39,470 nucleotides of DNA. Origin: Spirogloea muscicola. Its lineage: Eukaryota > Streptophyta > Zygnematophyceae > Spirogloeales > Spirogloeaceae. The notes below the pieces were generated by a model. That model was not told where the DNA came from and searched no databases. It saw nothing but the letters and a program-made list of their open reading frames with translations. Each line of letters opens with the position of its first letter. Positions within the stretch are counted from its first letter, which is position 1. Location of the stretch: the NCBI GenBank assembly GCA_009602725.1, contig WELB01000295.1:90831-130300 (forward strand), written 5' to 3'. A program made the position numbers and the translations under genes. Below are positions 12,208 to 20,337 of this stretch, in pieces.

Positions 12208-12585
12208 GTCGCATTCGTCGCTCCCTAGACATTGTTGGGGTACAACCTGGCGGAGGTCCACAAGCCTTGGTCGATGTAATTGACGGAGGCGTACAGAAGA
12301 AGTGGCACTCCCAATGGGGGCAAGGGCTGTGAAAAGCCAGCCCGAAAAGAATTGACAAAGGTTCGAAGGGGCCAAAAGCGCTTAGCAGCTACGAAGGGGC
12401 CTGAAGACAAGAGTTGAGTATCGACCCACACTGCTGGCCACACAGTGAGGCGTGCAGAGCAGAGAAAGCTGCAGCAGTGCCCTGACTACCCCTGCAGCAA
12501 TCACCTCCTACCGGCCGCAATGACACCTTTGGCTGCATGTCCTCTCGTTCTCATGCCCTACTTGAAGACATCGCATGTAACGTCC
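12208..12585 (+). mobile_element. LINE-A endonuclease-domain fragment, interrupted
   Basis: The left part encodes RSLDIVGVQPGGGPQALVDV. The right part (about 12418-12585) encodes STHTAGHTV, AEQRKLQQ and DYP...LLPAAM, the direct continuation in the intact copy at 15746-16273. Between them lies a SINE-like repeat (12296-12410). The right part is frameshifted and ends in degraded sequence. Confidence 0.75.
12296..12410 (+). mobile_element. SINE-like hairpin element nested in LINE-A
   Basis: About 115 bases run from AAGAAGTGGCACTCCCAATGG through the GGGCTGTGAAAAGCCAGCCC stem-loop and TTGACAAAGGTTCGAAGGGG to GGGGCCTGAAGACAAG. It interrupts the LINE-A frame between codons for EAY and STHIAG. ACAG on the left and ACAAG on the right could be remnants of a target-site duplication. 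Related copies lie near 7604, 14232, 15268, 15466 and 20005. Confidence 0.7.
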
Positions 12586-12849
12586 CCACCGTCTGTGAGC
12601 ACCAACAACCGCTGTTAGCGGTTACATGATTGAACAGAGCAGGCAAGTTCCACTCTAAACCCTAAACCATAATTTTCATCCCACCTCACCTAATTCTGAG
12701 TCCGTCATTGTCAGCCTTGAGACGCACGGTTCGTTCCTGTGCCCTCCGGCACTCATTCCGTCATCGTCCTTAAGTGACCTTGCTTGGCCAGGTGATCATC
12801 GGTGGGTCCCGCAGGGCCGCTTGGGCCCAGGCAGCTCTCAGACCTTTTT
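12586..12849. other. Intergenic with a short telomere-like motif
   Basis: CTCTAAACCCTAAACCAT at 12654-12669 is a two-unit CCCTAAA motif. Nothing else was recognised in this stretch. Confidence 0.5.
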
Positions 12850-13115
12850 TGGGATTGCTTGTCCAGCCCCTATCCTCAACGGGCGAGCCCTTGTCCAATT
12901 TTGGGCTGGCCTTTCACAGCCACCAGTCAATGTGGAAGCGCTGTTTCTCGGTGGGTCCACATACGGCCCAGGTGGTCCTCGCTGTGTTCTCACCTGGTCC
13001 CAGGTCCTCACGGCCCTGAGGGCATCTCATGGCTGCAGAAGCTCTGTCTTTGTTCTGTTCTTCTGGGCTGGCCTCTCCCAGCCACTGCCCTCTCCTGTTT
13101 TGTGCTCACCCGTGG
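12850..13115 (+). mobile_element. Mosaic of LINE 3' UTR modules and ORF tail
   Basis: GTCCAGCCCCTATCCTCAACGG (LINE-B 3' UTR), two GGGCTGGC...CACAGCC M1-like modules and a CFVLTRGY-stop tail at about 13086-13110 are joined in one stretch. The order is scrambled relative to intact copies. Confidence 0.5.
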
Positions 13116-13180
13116 GTATTGATGTCACCTTAGGCACCTTACTTTAGGTGTATTTAGCCTTGTTTAGTCTGCAGTAGCCT

Positions 13181-13265
13181 TCGCCTGAACAATGTACTGG
13201 CTTGAATTGGCCCCCCTTTCATTTCATGCGCCCCGCGCGCCTTCTCTCCTGGAAGCGTCTTCCTT
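13181..13265 (+). repeat. Dispersed short repeat (module M2)
   Basis: This is the fullest M2 copy: CGCCTGAACAATGTACTGGC, TTGAATTGGCCCCCC, TTCATGCGCCCC, GCGCGCCTTCTCTCCTGGAAGCG, followed by TTCC/CTTTCTTTC-rich sequence. Confidence 0.6.
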
Positions 13266-13424
13266 CTTTCTGCCTTCTTTCTTTCTGCGCTTGGCAGCAT
13301 ACACTTATCGTTTGATTCTCGTGCTGCCCGCCCCTCACGAGGCGCGGTCCGTCCCTCACGGGCCGGGCTTTAACCTGGGGAGCTGGCCGCTCATGTTCAG
13401 CGCTGTTCCCACGGCGGAGAGCGG

Positions 13425-14175
13425 ACAGCGGCGCAGAGCGGACAGCGGCCCACGACCGCCTCCGGGATGCGATGCATGGCATCCTGGTGGAGGCTGGCTT
13501 CTCGGTGGCAGCGGAGAACTCCGCCATCATGCCGCTCCAGCAAAGAGCCGACGGTCTCCACGCTCGTCGCGTAGACCTTGTGGCCACCCACAAGCCGGCG
13601 GGCCACGTCCTATCCTGGACGTGGTGACCACTGACGCATACAACCGCTCACACCCAGCCCAATGAGCCACCAAGGCTGGGTACGCGGTCGCCTGCGCCGC
13701 TCGGGCCAAGGAGCTCAAGTATGCTGATCGTCCGCGGGAAGACGAGTCTTCCCGCTGGCTATCGACACGCATGGGGCGTTGGACGCTCGGTGGCTTGAGC
13801 TGCTCAACCAGCTCGCCCGCCACGCCATTGTCCGCCGCTTCCAAGGGGAGCCGGTGGACTTTCCTGCAGCCGGGTCGCTAGCGCAGGTGTACCGTATGCG
13901 CTTGGCCGCCTCGCTGCAGAGGTCTATAGCCCGCGCGCTGCACCTGCGTGCCGGCAGAGCCCTCGCTGCTGCCTCTGGCTCTGGCCAGGGGACCCGCTTC
14001 CAGGAGCCCAGCTTCTCTGGCCTGAGGCTGCTTAGCAGGGGTTACTGAGTGCTTCGTAGCTGCTTTGTTTCTTCTTGTGCTAGTATTTCTTAGCGCTTCC
14101 CCTGGCCCCCTTCTCGTACTTTGTTCATTCTTTTTTGGGCTGGCATTTCCAGCCCCTATTCTCAATGGGCGAGCC
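13425..14175 (+). mobile_element. LINE-B endonuclease-like C-terminus and 3' UTR
   Basis: Frameshifted coding sequence reads LRDAMHGILVEAGFSVAA, RRVDLVATHKPAG, ILDVVTTDAYNRS, then a stop, then ATKAGYAVACAARAKELKY. It ends in an open 89-codon frame (13779-14048) with RMRLAASLQRS, LHLRAGRALAAASGS and FSGLRLLSRGY-stop. The spaced R-x-D-L-V, D-V-V and K-x-x-K-Y residues fit the restriction-like endonuclease seen in R2/NeSL/Dualen-type LINEs. The 3' UTR follows to about 14175 with its GGGCTGG...CCAGCCCC stem-loop. Frameshifts and a stop show that it is inactive. Confidence 0.75.
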
Positions 14176-14231
14176 CATTCTTCTTCAATGCTTTTCTGGC
14201 CCCTTCGAACTTTGTAGGAGACAGCTCGTTC

Positions 14232-14560
14232 AAAGTAAGAAGTGGCTCTCCCAATGGGGGCAAGGGCTGTGAAAGAGAGAAGGCGCGCGGTGCGCATGAA
14301 ATTGAAAGGGAGGCCAATTCTAGCCTTACCAAATGTCCTGTTAACTGGGTAATGAGCTGGCTAGGGGGGACACTAATATCCCCGAGTGAGCACATGCATA
14401 TCTGACAAGCTATACTGAGGAGCCAAAAGGAGATGGAGAAGGAGAAGGGCTGTGAGAGACCAGCCCGAAAAGAGTTGACAAAGGCTCGAAGGGGCCAAAA
14501 GACGGAGTGGCCTAAAACGCCATGTCTGAACGGCTGTAGGAAAAGTAAGGCCATGGCTGT
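14232..14560 (+). repeat. Cluster of SINE-like hairpin and M2 modules
   Basis: An AAGTGGCTCTCCCAATGGGG start at 14239 fuses at 14272 to a minus-strand M2 copy (GAGAAGGCGCGCGGTGCGCA). A second hairpin element lies at 14445-14540 (GGGCTGTGAGAGACCAGCCC and TTGACAAAGGCTCGAAGGGG), followed by a partial third at 14548-14600. Confidence 0.55.
14373..14402 (-). mobile_element. LINE ORF tail
   Basis: On the minus strand this encodes SDMHVLTRGY followed by a stop codon, flanked by unrelated modules. It is only about 30 bases of recognisable ORF. Confidence 0.5.
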
Positions 14561-14828
14561 GAGAGGCCAGCCCCAAAGAATGTACAAGGTCCAAAAGGCG
14601 TCAAAGGCACATAGCTATGCAAGAGACTAAGTCGTGCGCTGTGCCGTTGGTGGTCGATTCGTGTCGGTGCTGACTCGGACGCGGAGGTGGCTGCACGTGG
14701 AGATTCAAGACAGGTCATCCATCAGCTTGGTGTGACAAGACGACGCGAGCGCGTGACCTCCCACTCCCTTCGGTCAGCAATGGTGCCCAGTTGTCGCCGA
14801 AGTACCACTTGGCGACGTTCGGATTCAA

Positions 14829-14994
14829 TTACCGCCCACTTCCGTCTTGATGCGGGGAATCATCATCCAATCGCTGCTCACGTCCCGCCGGACGCGGGCG
14901 TACTTCCCAATCGCTGCTCACGTTCCGTCTGACACGGGGCGCACCACCCAAACAGTCGTCCCAGTCCCGCCGGACACGGGAAGGCCCACCCCAA
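14829..14994 (+). repeat. Tandem repeat, four units of 40-43 bases
   Basis: Units begin near 14829, 14871, 14911 and 14952. Each contains a TCCCGCCGGACGCGGG-type core, itself an imperfect palindrome, and a spacer ending CCCAA. Units 2 and 3 start with the identical TCGCTGCTCACGT. No coding frame was recognised. Confidence 0.75.
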
Positions 14995-15065
14995 TCAACT
15001 AGCCGTGACAGCCTGGTCACGGCGTGCAGGCATATCGCCGCCCATGTCGATTTCTGACAGCAGTG

Positions 15066-15198
15066 AGCAGTGCCTTTTCTTTCTTCTTGTGCTTGTTTTT
15101 CTTAGCGCTTCCCCTGGCTCCCTTCTCGTACTTTGTCCATTCTTTTTTGTGCTGGCTGTTCCAGCCCCTATCCTCAATGGGCGAGCTCTTTCTTTTCT
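15066..15198 (+). mobile_element. LINE-B 3' UTR fragment
   Basis: The fragment runs CTTTCTTCTTGTGCTTG, TTAGCGCTTCCCCTGGC, TTCTCGTACTTTGTCCATTC, a GTGCTGGCTGTTCCAGCCCC hairpin and CTCAATGGGCGAGC, collinear with the 3' UTR after 14048. Confidence 0.65.
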
Positions 15199-15267
15199 TG
15201 CCACCCACACCACACACAGAGAGGCCCTCAATCATAGACCGAGAAAGCTCCAGCAAAAAGAAGTGGC

Positions 15268-15610
15268 ACTCCCGATGGGCAATGGGGGCAAGGGCTGCAA
15301 AACTCTGACCTGCGACTGCTTAGCAGGGGTTACTGAGTGATTAGTAGCTGCTTTGTTTCTTCTTGTGTGCTTGTCTTTCTTAGTGCTTCACCTAAGTGCA
15401 AAAAGCCAGCCCAAAAAAGAATTGACAAAGGTTCGAAGGGGCCGAAAAAGCATTGAGCAGCTACAAAGAAGTGGTACTCCCAATGGGGGCAAGGGCTGCG
15501 AAAAGCCAGCCCAAAAGAATTGACAAAGGTTCGAAGGGGCCTAAGAGCGTTGAGCGTTGAGCTACAAAGGGCACTTCTCTGCGGCTACAAAGGGGTCTGA
15601 AGATGCTATG
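15268..15610 (+). repeat. SINE-like elements flanking a LINE-B tail
   Basis: A truncated hairpin element at 15268-15300 joins a LINE-B tail at 15303-15395 (SDLRLLSRGY-equivalent reading, stop, and TTCTTCTTGTGTG UTR). Two further hairpin elements follow at 15398-15460 and 15466-15600 (CCCAATGGGGGCAAGGGCTG and GAATTGACAAAGGTTCGAAG). Confidence 0.6.
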
Positions 15611-15714
15611 GTCCAGCAAGCGCGTCGAAGGTGTGATTTACCTTGACGAGCCGTGGTAATCGGCTAGCTAGGCCGTAGTGGAAATGGTAGAACAATGGTA
15701 GGAGTGCGTCTCGG

Positions 15715-16371
15715 GTCACACTAAACCCACCGCGCCATCGTTGAAGTGAGCAATGTAATGCCCATCACCACGGATTCCCAGGGAGGCCATCACCGTCGCA
15801 CCCTGGACATTGTGGGTGTACAACCTGCCGGAGGCCCACGAGCTTTGGTTGATGTGGTGGTGACTGAGGCATACAAGAGTTCCGCTTCCACACACATTGC
15901 TGGCCACGCAGTGGGAGGTGCTGAGCAGAAAAAGCTCCGACACTACTCAGACTACCCCCGCAGTGACCACCTCCTCCCGGCCGCAATCGACACTTTCGGC
16001 TGCTTGGGTCCTCGCTTCCATACCCTACTCGAGAACATAGCGAGTCTGGGATATGCACGACGCGAGGATATGCTCCCAGCCCAGATGGGTATGCCGGCAG
16101 CCTATCTGTCATTTCTGCGACGTCGAGTGTCAACCTGTCTGCAACGAGCTCAGGCGTATGCTCTGCATCAGAAAGCTGGTCGAGCCTTAGCTGCTGGCAC
16201 AAGAGCTAGTCAATTGCCGTCGGGTATTCGAGCGTCAGCTAGCGACCTCTATGTGCTGACTCGTGGTTACTGAGCGGGTCAGCTTAGCAGCAGGTGACGT
16301 ACATTTGTCCAATGTGCTTGCCTTTGTACTTGGCCACACATGGCCTCCCCATCTCTTAATATACACGCATT
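15715..16371 (+). mobile_element. LINE-A endonuclease domain, C-terminus and 3' UTR (best copy)
   Basis: An open frame to 16273 encodes the C-terminal half of the post-RT region without stops: VEVSNVMPITTDSQG, RTLDIVGVQPAGGP, ALVDVVVTEAY, AEQKKLRHYSDYP, FGCLGPRF, YLSFLRRRVSTCLQRAQAY and SDLYVLTRGY-stop. The D...D/E...K spacing around LDIVG / VDVVVTEAY / KKLRHY fits a PD-(D/E)XK-type restriction-like endonuclease of RLE LINEs. In green algae such domains are known from Dualen/RandI elements; that assignment is inference. The RT domain is absent, so this is a 5'-truncated copy. The 3' UTR (16274-16371) is nearly identical to the copies at 1-134 and 147-290. Confidence 0.8.
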
Positions 16372-16504
16372 CGGCCTTGAGGCCTGGGGGGTCAGATGAG
16401 CTACATAGCGCACCCCATTCAACAATGTATTTCTCCTGACCAAGCATAAGGGTGTGGAGGACCGGAGCCGACACAAGCCTTTCACGGCTCTGCCTCTCCC
16501 TCTG

Positions 16505-16632
16505 GCCTTTGCCGCTGTCGCCGCCGCCGCCGCTGCCGCCGCTGTCGCCGTCGCTGCCGTCGCTGCTGCCGCCGCTGCCGCCGTCGCTGCTGCTGCTGCC
16601 GTCACTGCCGCCGCCATCGCCGCTGTTGCAAC
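16505..16632. repeat. Trinucleotide-rich low-complexity tract (GCC/GTC)
   Basis: This tract is dominated by GCC, GCT and GTC triplets. It produces poly-Ala on one strand and Gly/Ser/Asp-rich frames on the other. The flanking minus-strand frame (LVSAPVLHTLMLGQEKYIVEW) is protein-like but was not recognised. Confidence 0.7.
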
Positions 16633-17131
16633 AACGAGCGTAGCGCACGCGTACAGTGTCACGCCAAGAGGGCGTGGCATACGTGTTCACGCATTGGCCG
16701 CTAGAGAGCCTTACCTCCGAGGAGCTTCCGTCACCGGCGCGTAAGACCGGACACACGTGGTAAGACACAACGATTGTGACCTTGTGTGTTGTTGAGCAAC
16801 TGACAAGCATAACCTTGCATTGCTCTGAGCTGTTGCATATATTCAACGCCTTTGTTCCTTTGCAAGAGTGCATAATGCATCTTGTTTGGACGCTCGTCGA
16901 CACAAGGCTTGGAGCCTGTTCGAAGTAGATAGGGCCTGGGTTTGGCCCCCGTTCGAAGTAGATAGGCTGGGCTAGGCCCCCGTTCGGTTCCGAGTTACTA
17001 TCAAATGGTTACGGATAACTTGAAACTTGGTTCGGACCATTGAAGCTCGCATGCTCATGTACTTGCATTGAGTGCTGAGTGTTTATCTTGTTGCTTACAC
17101 ATATTTTACAGAGCCGAGAAAGACTTTTGCT
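16633..17131. other. No gene recognised
   Basis: A short direct repeat GTTCGAAGTAGATAGG occurs at about 16918 and 16951. Nothing else was identified. Confidence 0.4.
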
Positions 17132-17773
17132 GCTCGAAACCCGTTGGCCGTACCACCAAAAACACTTCAATCAAAACGATGCCCTCTTCTGGTACCGTCC
17201 AGGGTATGACACCATTATAGAAGGTTCCTATGGCCTCCACATCCTCATGGCCTGCATTCGATACGAGAAGTGGCGTCTTCGCGCGGCAGGCGTGTGTGCT
17301 GACCAGGCGTCTTCTGCACGCATGTGAGCGACCAAGGGGAAACACAGCCTGGAAGCCTTAATCAAGTCAAAATTCCGATCCACCTCCATCTCCTCCAGAG
17401 CCACATTGGACAGCCCTGCAGAAGGTATCGGCCGGATGAGTCGTCCAGAACCACCCAGATCAGCACGACTCATCCGGCCGATAATTTCTGCAGGGCTGTC
17501 CAATGTGGCTCTGGAGGAGATGGAGGTGGATCGAAATTTTGACTTGATTAAGGCTTCCAGGCTGTGTTTCCCCTTGGTCGCTCACATGCGTGCAGAAGAC
17601 GCCTGGTCAGCACACACGTTTGCCGCGAAGACGCCACTTCTCGCATCGAATGCAGGCCATGAGGATGTGGAGGCCATAGGAACCTTCTATAACGGTGTCA
17701 TACCCTGGACGGCACCAGAAGAGGGCATCGTTTTGATTGAAGTGTTTGGTGGTACGGCCAACGGGTTTCGAGC
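17132..17773. repeat. Long near-perfect palindrome
   Basis: The left arm 17132-17444 and right arm 17465-17773 are inverted copies, each about 310 bases, with only a few mismatches and small indels (for example AAAAAC versus AAAC near the outer end). The spacer is 20 bases. A transcript from either side would fold into a long double-stranded hairpin. Confidence 0.93.
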
Positions 17774-17792
17774 GGCAATAATTTGCAACTAA
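17406..17792 (+). pseudogene. Protein fragment duplicated head-to-head in the palindrome
   Basis: The right arm holds an open frame of about 100 meaningful residues: ISAGLSNVALEEMEVDRNFD, LIKASRLCFPLVAHMRAEDAW, AAKTPLLASNAGHEDVEAIG and EEGIVLIEVFGGTANGFRAA. The left arm encodes the same protein on the minus strand (17503-17228), frameshifted. The closing VLIEVFGGTANGF resembles motif I of C5-cytosine methyltransferase domains, which some algal retroelements carry; this is a weak, pattern-level similarity. No start or stop is conserved between the arms, so it is treated as a broken fragment. Confidence 0.45.
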
Positions 17793-18110
17793 ACCGCATC
17801 ATTTCCTGAGTAAGTCAGAAGGATCTTGCGAATCAGATCTTACGTGTTGTCGCAGGAAAGGGGTGTTTTAGACATCAAATTCACCAGCTGTGCTCTGACT
17901 CTCAGATAAATGCGACCGCCATTCCTTATGTGCTGTTTTGTATTATTTTCTGCAAAAGTATATCATTGAAGTATCGCCAAGTCTCCTTGTACTCTTGTTG
18001 GTTTGACTCTGTCGAGCAAATGTGGAATGATTTGTCAATTACTTTCGTGCTAATTCAACTTATCGACGTCATATGGCAGCCGATATCATCTGGCACGACA
18101 ACTACACGGA
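17793..18110. other. AT-richer stretch, no gene recognised
   Basis: This region is noticeably richer in A and T than its surroundings. Open frames are short and unlike any family I know. Confidence 0.4.
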
Positions 18111-18111
18111 T

Positions 18112-18170
18112 GGGAGCTCCAGTAACCCGAGTCAGCAGCCGCAAGTCGGAATTGCTTGCAGCTGGAAGAG
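18112..18170 (-). mobile_element. LINE ORF tail
   Basis: The minus strand reads ASNSDLRLLTR then GTTAC, matching the SDLRLLTRGY signature with a shift just before the stop. A GGGCTGGCCAATCATAGCCAT M1 module follows at 18196-18225. Confidence 0.5.
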
Positions 18171-18249
18171 AGGCACTTTTCCCATTCTGTTTTCTGGGCT
18201 GGCCAATCATAGCCATTAACCTCTACTACGCAACGTGGAGGAAGGCTCC

Positions 18250-19828
18250 TTCCACTTCCAAGCGGATCTGAGGCGCATCCGTGACTCGGCAATCGGCTCT
18301 TTTCCCTCCATTCAACCCGTACTCACGCCATTCTCCGCCCTCGCCCAAGCTTCTGACAGAGGGGCACAATCCAGACTGGTTACGGCAGTGGAAGATGAGC
18401 GCCGCAGAAGGTTGAGGAGGCTGCCAGAGATTCACAACAATCCAAGGAGCCTGGCAAGACTTACTTCCCTCGCCACACCTGGAGCCACAGACTGGATCAC
18501 CTCACACGCCGTGGCCAACGCCTTCAGCTTCAGCTACGAGGCCTTTCGGACGTCGCTTCAACTCTTCCTCGGCCTCCCACCTAAGTGCCTGATTGGGGTG
18601 CGCCAGTGCGAGTGCGGCTTCCGTGCAGAGAGTGCTGAGCTCGCCACTCACATGCTGCGATGCCCCAGTGGACCAGAAGTGGTGGGCATCCACAACCTCC
18701 TCCGTGATGCCCTGGCGGGTTTGATGCGCAACGCCGGGTACCGTGCGGTCGTGGAAGTGAACAACATCATGCCTATCACCACGGATGCCCAGGGACGTCA
18801 TCATCTACGCACACTTGACATTGTGGGCGTGCAACCTGGTGGAGGACCACGGGCCTTGGTCGATGTCGTGGTTACGGAGGCGTATGGAGGTCCAGCATCG
18901 ACACACATCGCTGGCCTCGCAGTGGGCAGTGCAGAACATAGAAAGCTGCAGCACTACTCCGATTACCCCCAATGTGATCAGCTCCTGCCAGCAGCAGTCG
19001 ACGTCTTTGGCTGCTTAGGTCCTCGTTTCCTTACTCCCCTTCACAACATAGCCAATCTAGGCTACAAACGACATGCAAATGTGTTCCCGGCTGAGATGGG
19101 CTTGCCAGCTGCATATCTGTAACGAAGTTACACAAGATGGAACATCTATATCATGGGAGTGATAGCTGGAGGGAGTACTGAGGAGGCGAAGGACGGGCGC
19201 GCGATATTAGAGAAAGCGCATCTCTGGATAATGGCGCGCGACGCTGATGAAGGAGCAACATGGAATTCGGGAGCGCGACGGCGGTGAAGCCGGAATCTAG
19301 ACTTCTAGTGTTAGAACTCTACTAGTATTAGTATTACGCGCGGGTCCCCGCAATCGGCGGCGACTCCAGCGGCGGAGGCGGCGGCCACGGGTGGATCTTC
19401 TGTGAGGGCTTAGCAAGTGGCCGGGCGCCTAATAATCCCATGAGGCCGGGGGCAGGGCCCCGAGAACCTCGATGGTTACTGAAGGAGGAGGGGCGCCCAG
19501 TCGAGGCCCTTCTTCCACCCCCAGACGCTTGTACTCAGCATTGTTTACACTTCAACAGTTGGCTTTATTTTACCCATTGCATACGTTTGGCTCCGACTCC
19601 TTTGCTTCGCGACACCAACGCCTCGTCCTTGGGCTTGACGATCCTCATTCTTTACAATGTCTGTCGTTCTTGCGGCGACGAGTTTCGGCCTGTTTGCAGC
19701 GTACTCAGGCTTATGCTTTGCACCAGAAAGCCGGGCGAGCTCTAGTTGGTGGCAGAAGGGCTTCGTATCTGCCATCTAGTATTCAGGCATCGGTTAGCAA
19801 CCTTTATGTGTTGACCCGTGGTTACTGA
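18250..19828 (+). mobile_element. LINE-A post-RT region with nested insertion
   Basis: This is the longest LINE-A copy. The frame 18235-19122 encodes a post-RT segment (GATDWITSHAVANAFSFSY, FLGLPPKCLIGVRQCECGF), a zinc-knuckle-like C-x-C...H-x-x-x-C followed by GIHN, and the endonuclease-like LDIVGVQPGGGPRALVDVVV / HRKLQHYSDYP. It stops at MGLPAAYL where a 539-base insertion starts. Translation resumes at 19665 with SFLRRRVSACLQRTQAY and ends SNLYVLTRGY-stop at 19828. No RT domain lies upstream, so it is 5'-truncated. Confidence 0.8.
19121..19659 (+). mobile_element. Insertion X (539 bases) within LINE-A
   Basis: The LINE frame breaks after TATCTGT (ending 19120) and resumes after TGTCTGT (ending 19664); TCTGT at 19116-19120 and 19660-19664 is a likely 5-base target duplication. 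The first 180 bases match repeat X at 6314-6466. The rest (GCGCGGGTCCCCGC, GC-rich, then AT-richer) has no recognised coding content. No clear terminal inverted repeats were seen, so the class is unknown. Confidence 0.65.
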
Positions 19829-20330
19829 GCGGGTCAATCTGCTGTAGGGTTATGTAGGTCTTGAGATGTGCTTGCCTTTGTACTTGGCCATTTGGCCTTC
19901 GTTTGTCTCAAATACACGAAATTACCATCTACTGGTAGACTCCTGCTTTCCCAGCCCTCGCTTTGGCGCTTGTCCATTCCTTTGGGCTGGCTTCTCCATG
20001 CCACTGAAGAAGTGGCACTCCCAATGGGGGAAAGGGCTGCGAAAAGCCAGCCCAAAATGAATTGACAAAGGTTTGGAGGGGCCTACAAGCGATTAGCAGC
20101 TACAAAGGGGCCGGAAGATGCCACTGAGAGCAAGCGCGGCCACATTGAACCAAGTGCGGCCAGATTGACTGGTGGCTGGGAGAGGCCAGCCCAAAGAGAG
20201 AGAGAGACCCAAAACCCAAAAGAATGGACACTGCTGTCAGTTTGGAAGACAATTCGTGTATTTCGTGTATTCGTGTAGTTTGGAAGTGCTGTTCCCTGCT
20301 TCTCCGCCGCCATGGAAGCCGACAGGACAC
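19829..20330 (+). repeat. LINE-A 3' UTR followed by SINE-like hairpin element
   Basis: GAGCGGGTCA and GTGCTTGCCTTTGTACTTGG follow the LINE stop, diverged from other LINE-A 3' UTRs. A hairpin element occupies 20005-20118 (CACTCCCAATGGGGGAAAGGG, GCGAAAAGCCAGCCC, GGGGCCTAC). A further GAGAGGCCAGCCC half-module lies at 20172-20190. The final stretch is the upstream region of F-box gene 2. Confidence 0.55.
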
Positions 20331-20337
20331 AGCCGCC

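Noticed and set aside
12802-13147. Three overlapping plus-strand ORFs at 12.8-13.1 kb
   Set aside because: They read through M1 and LINE 3' UTR modules; only the final VLTRGY tail has coding ancestry.
14829-14994. Tandem repeat considered as a CRISPR array
   Set aside because: Units are contiguous and diverged, with no constant-length unique spacers, and the context is eukaryotic.
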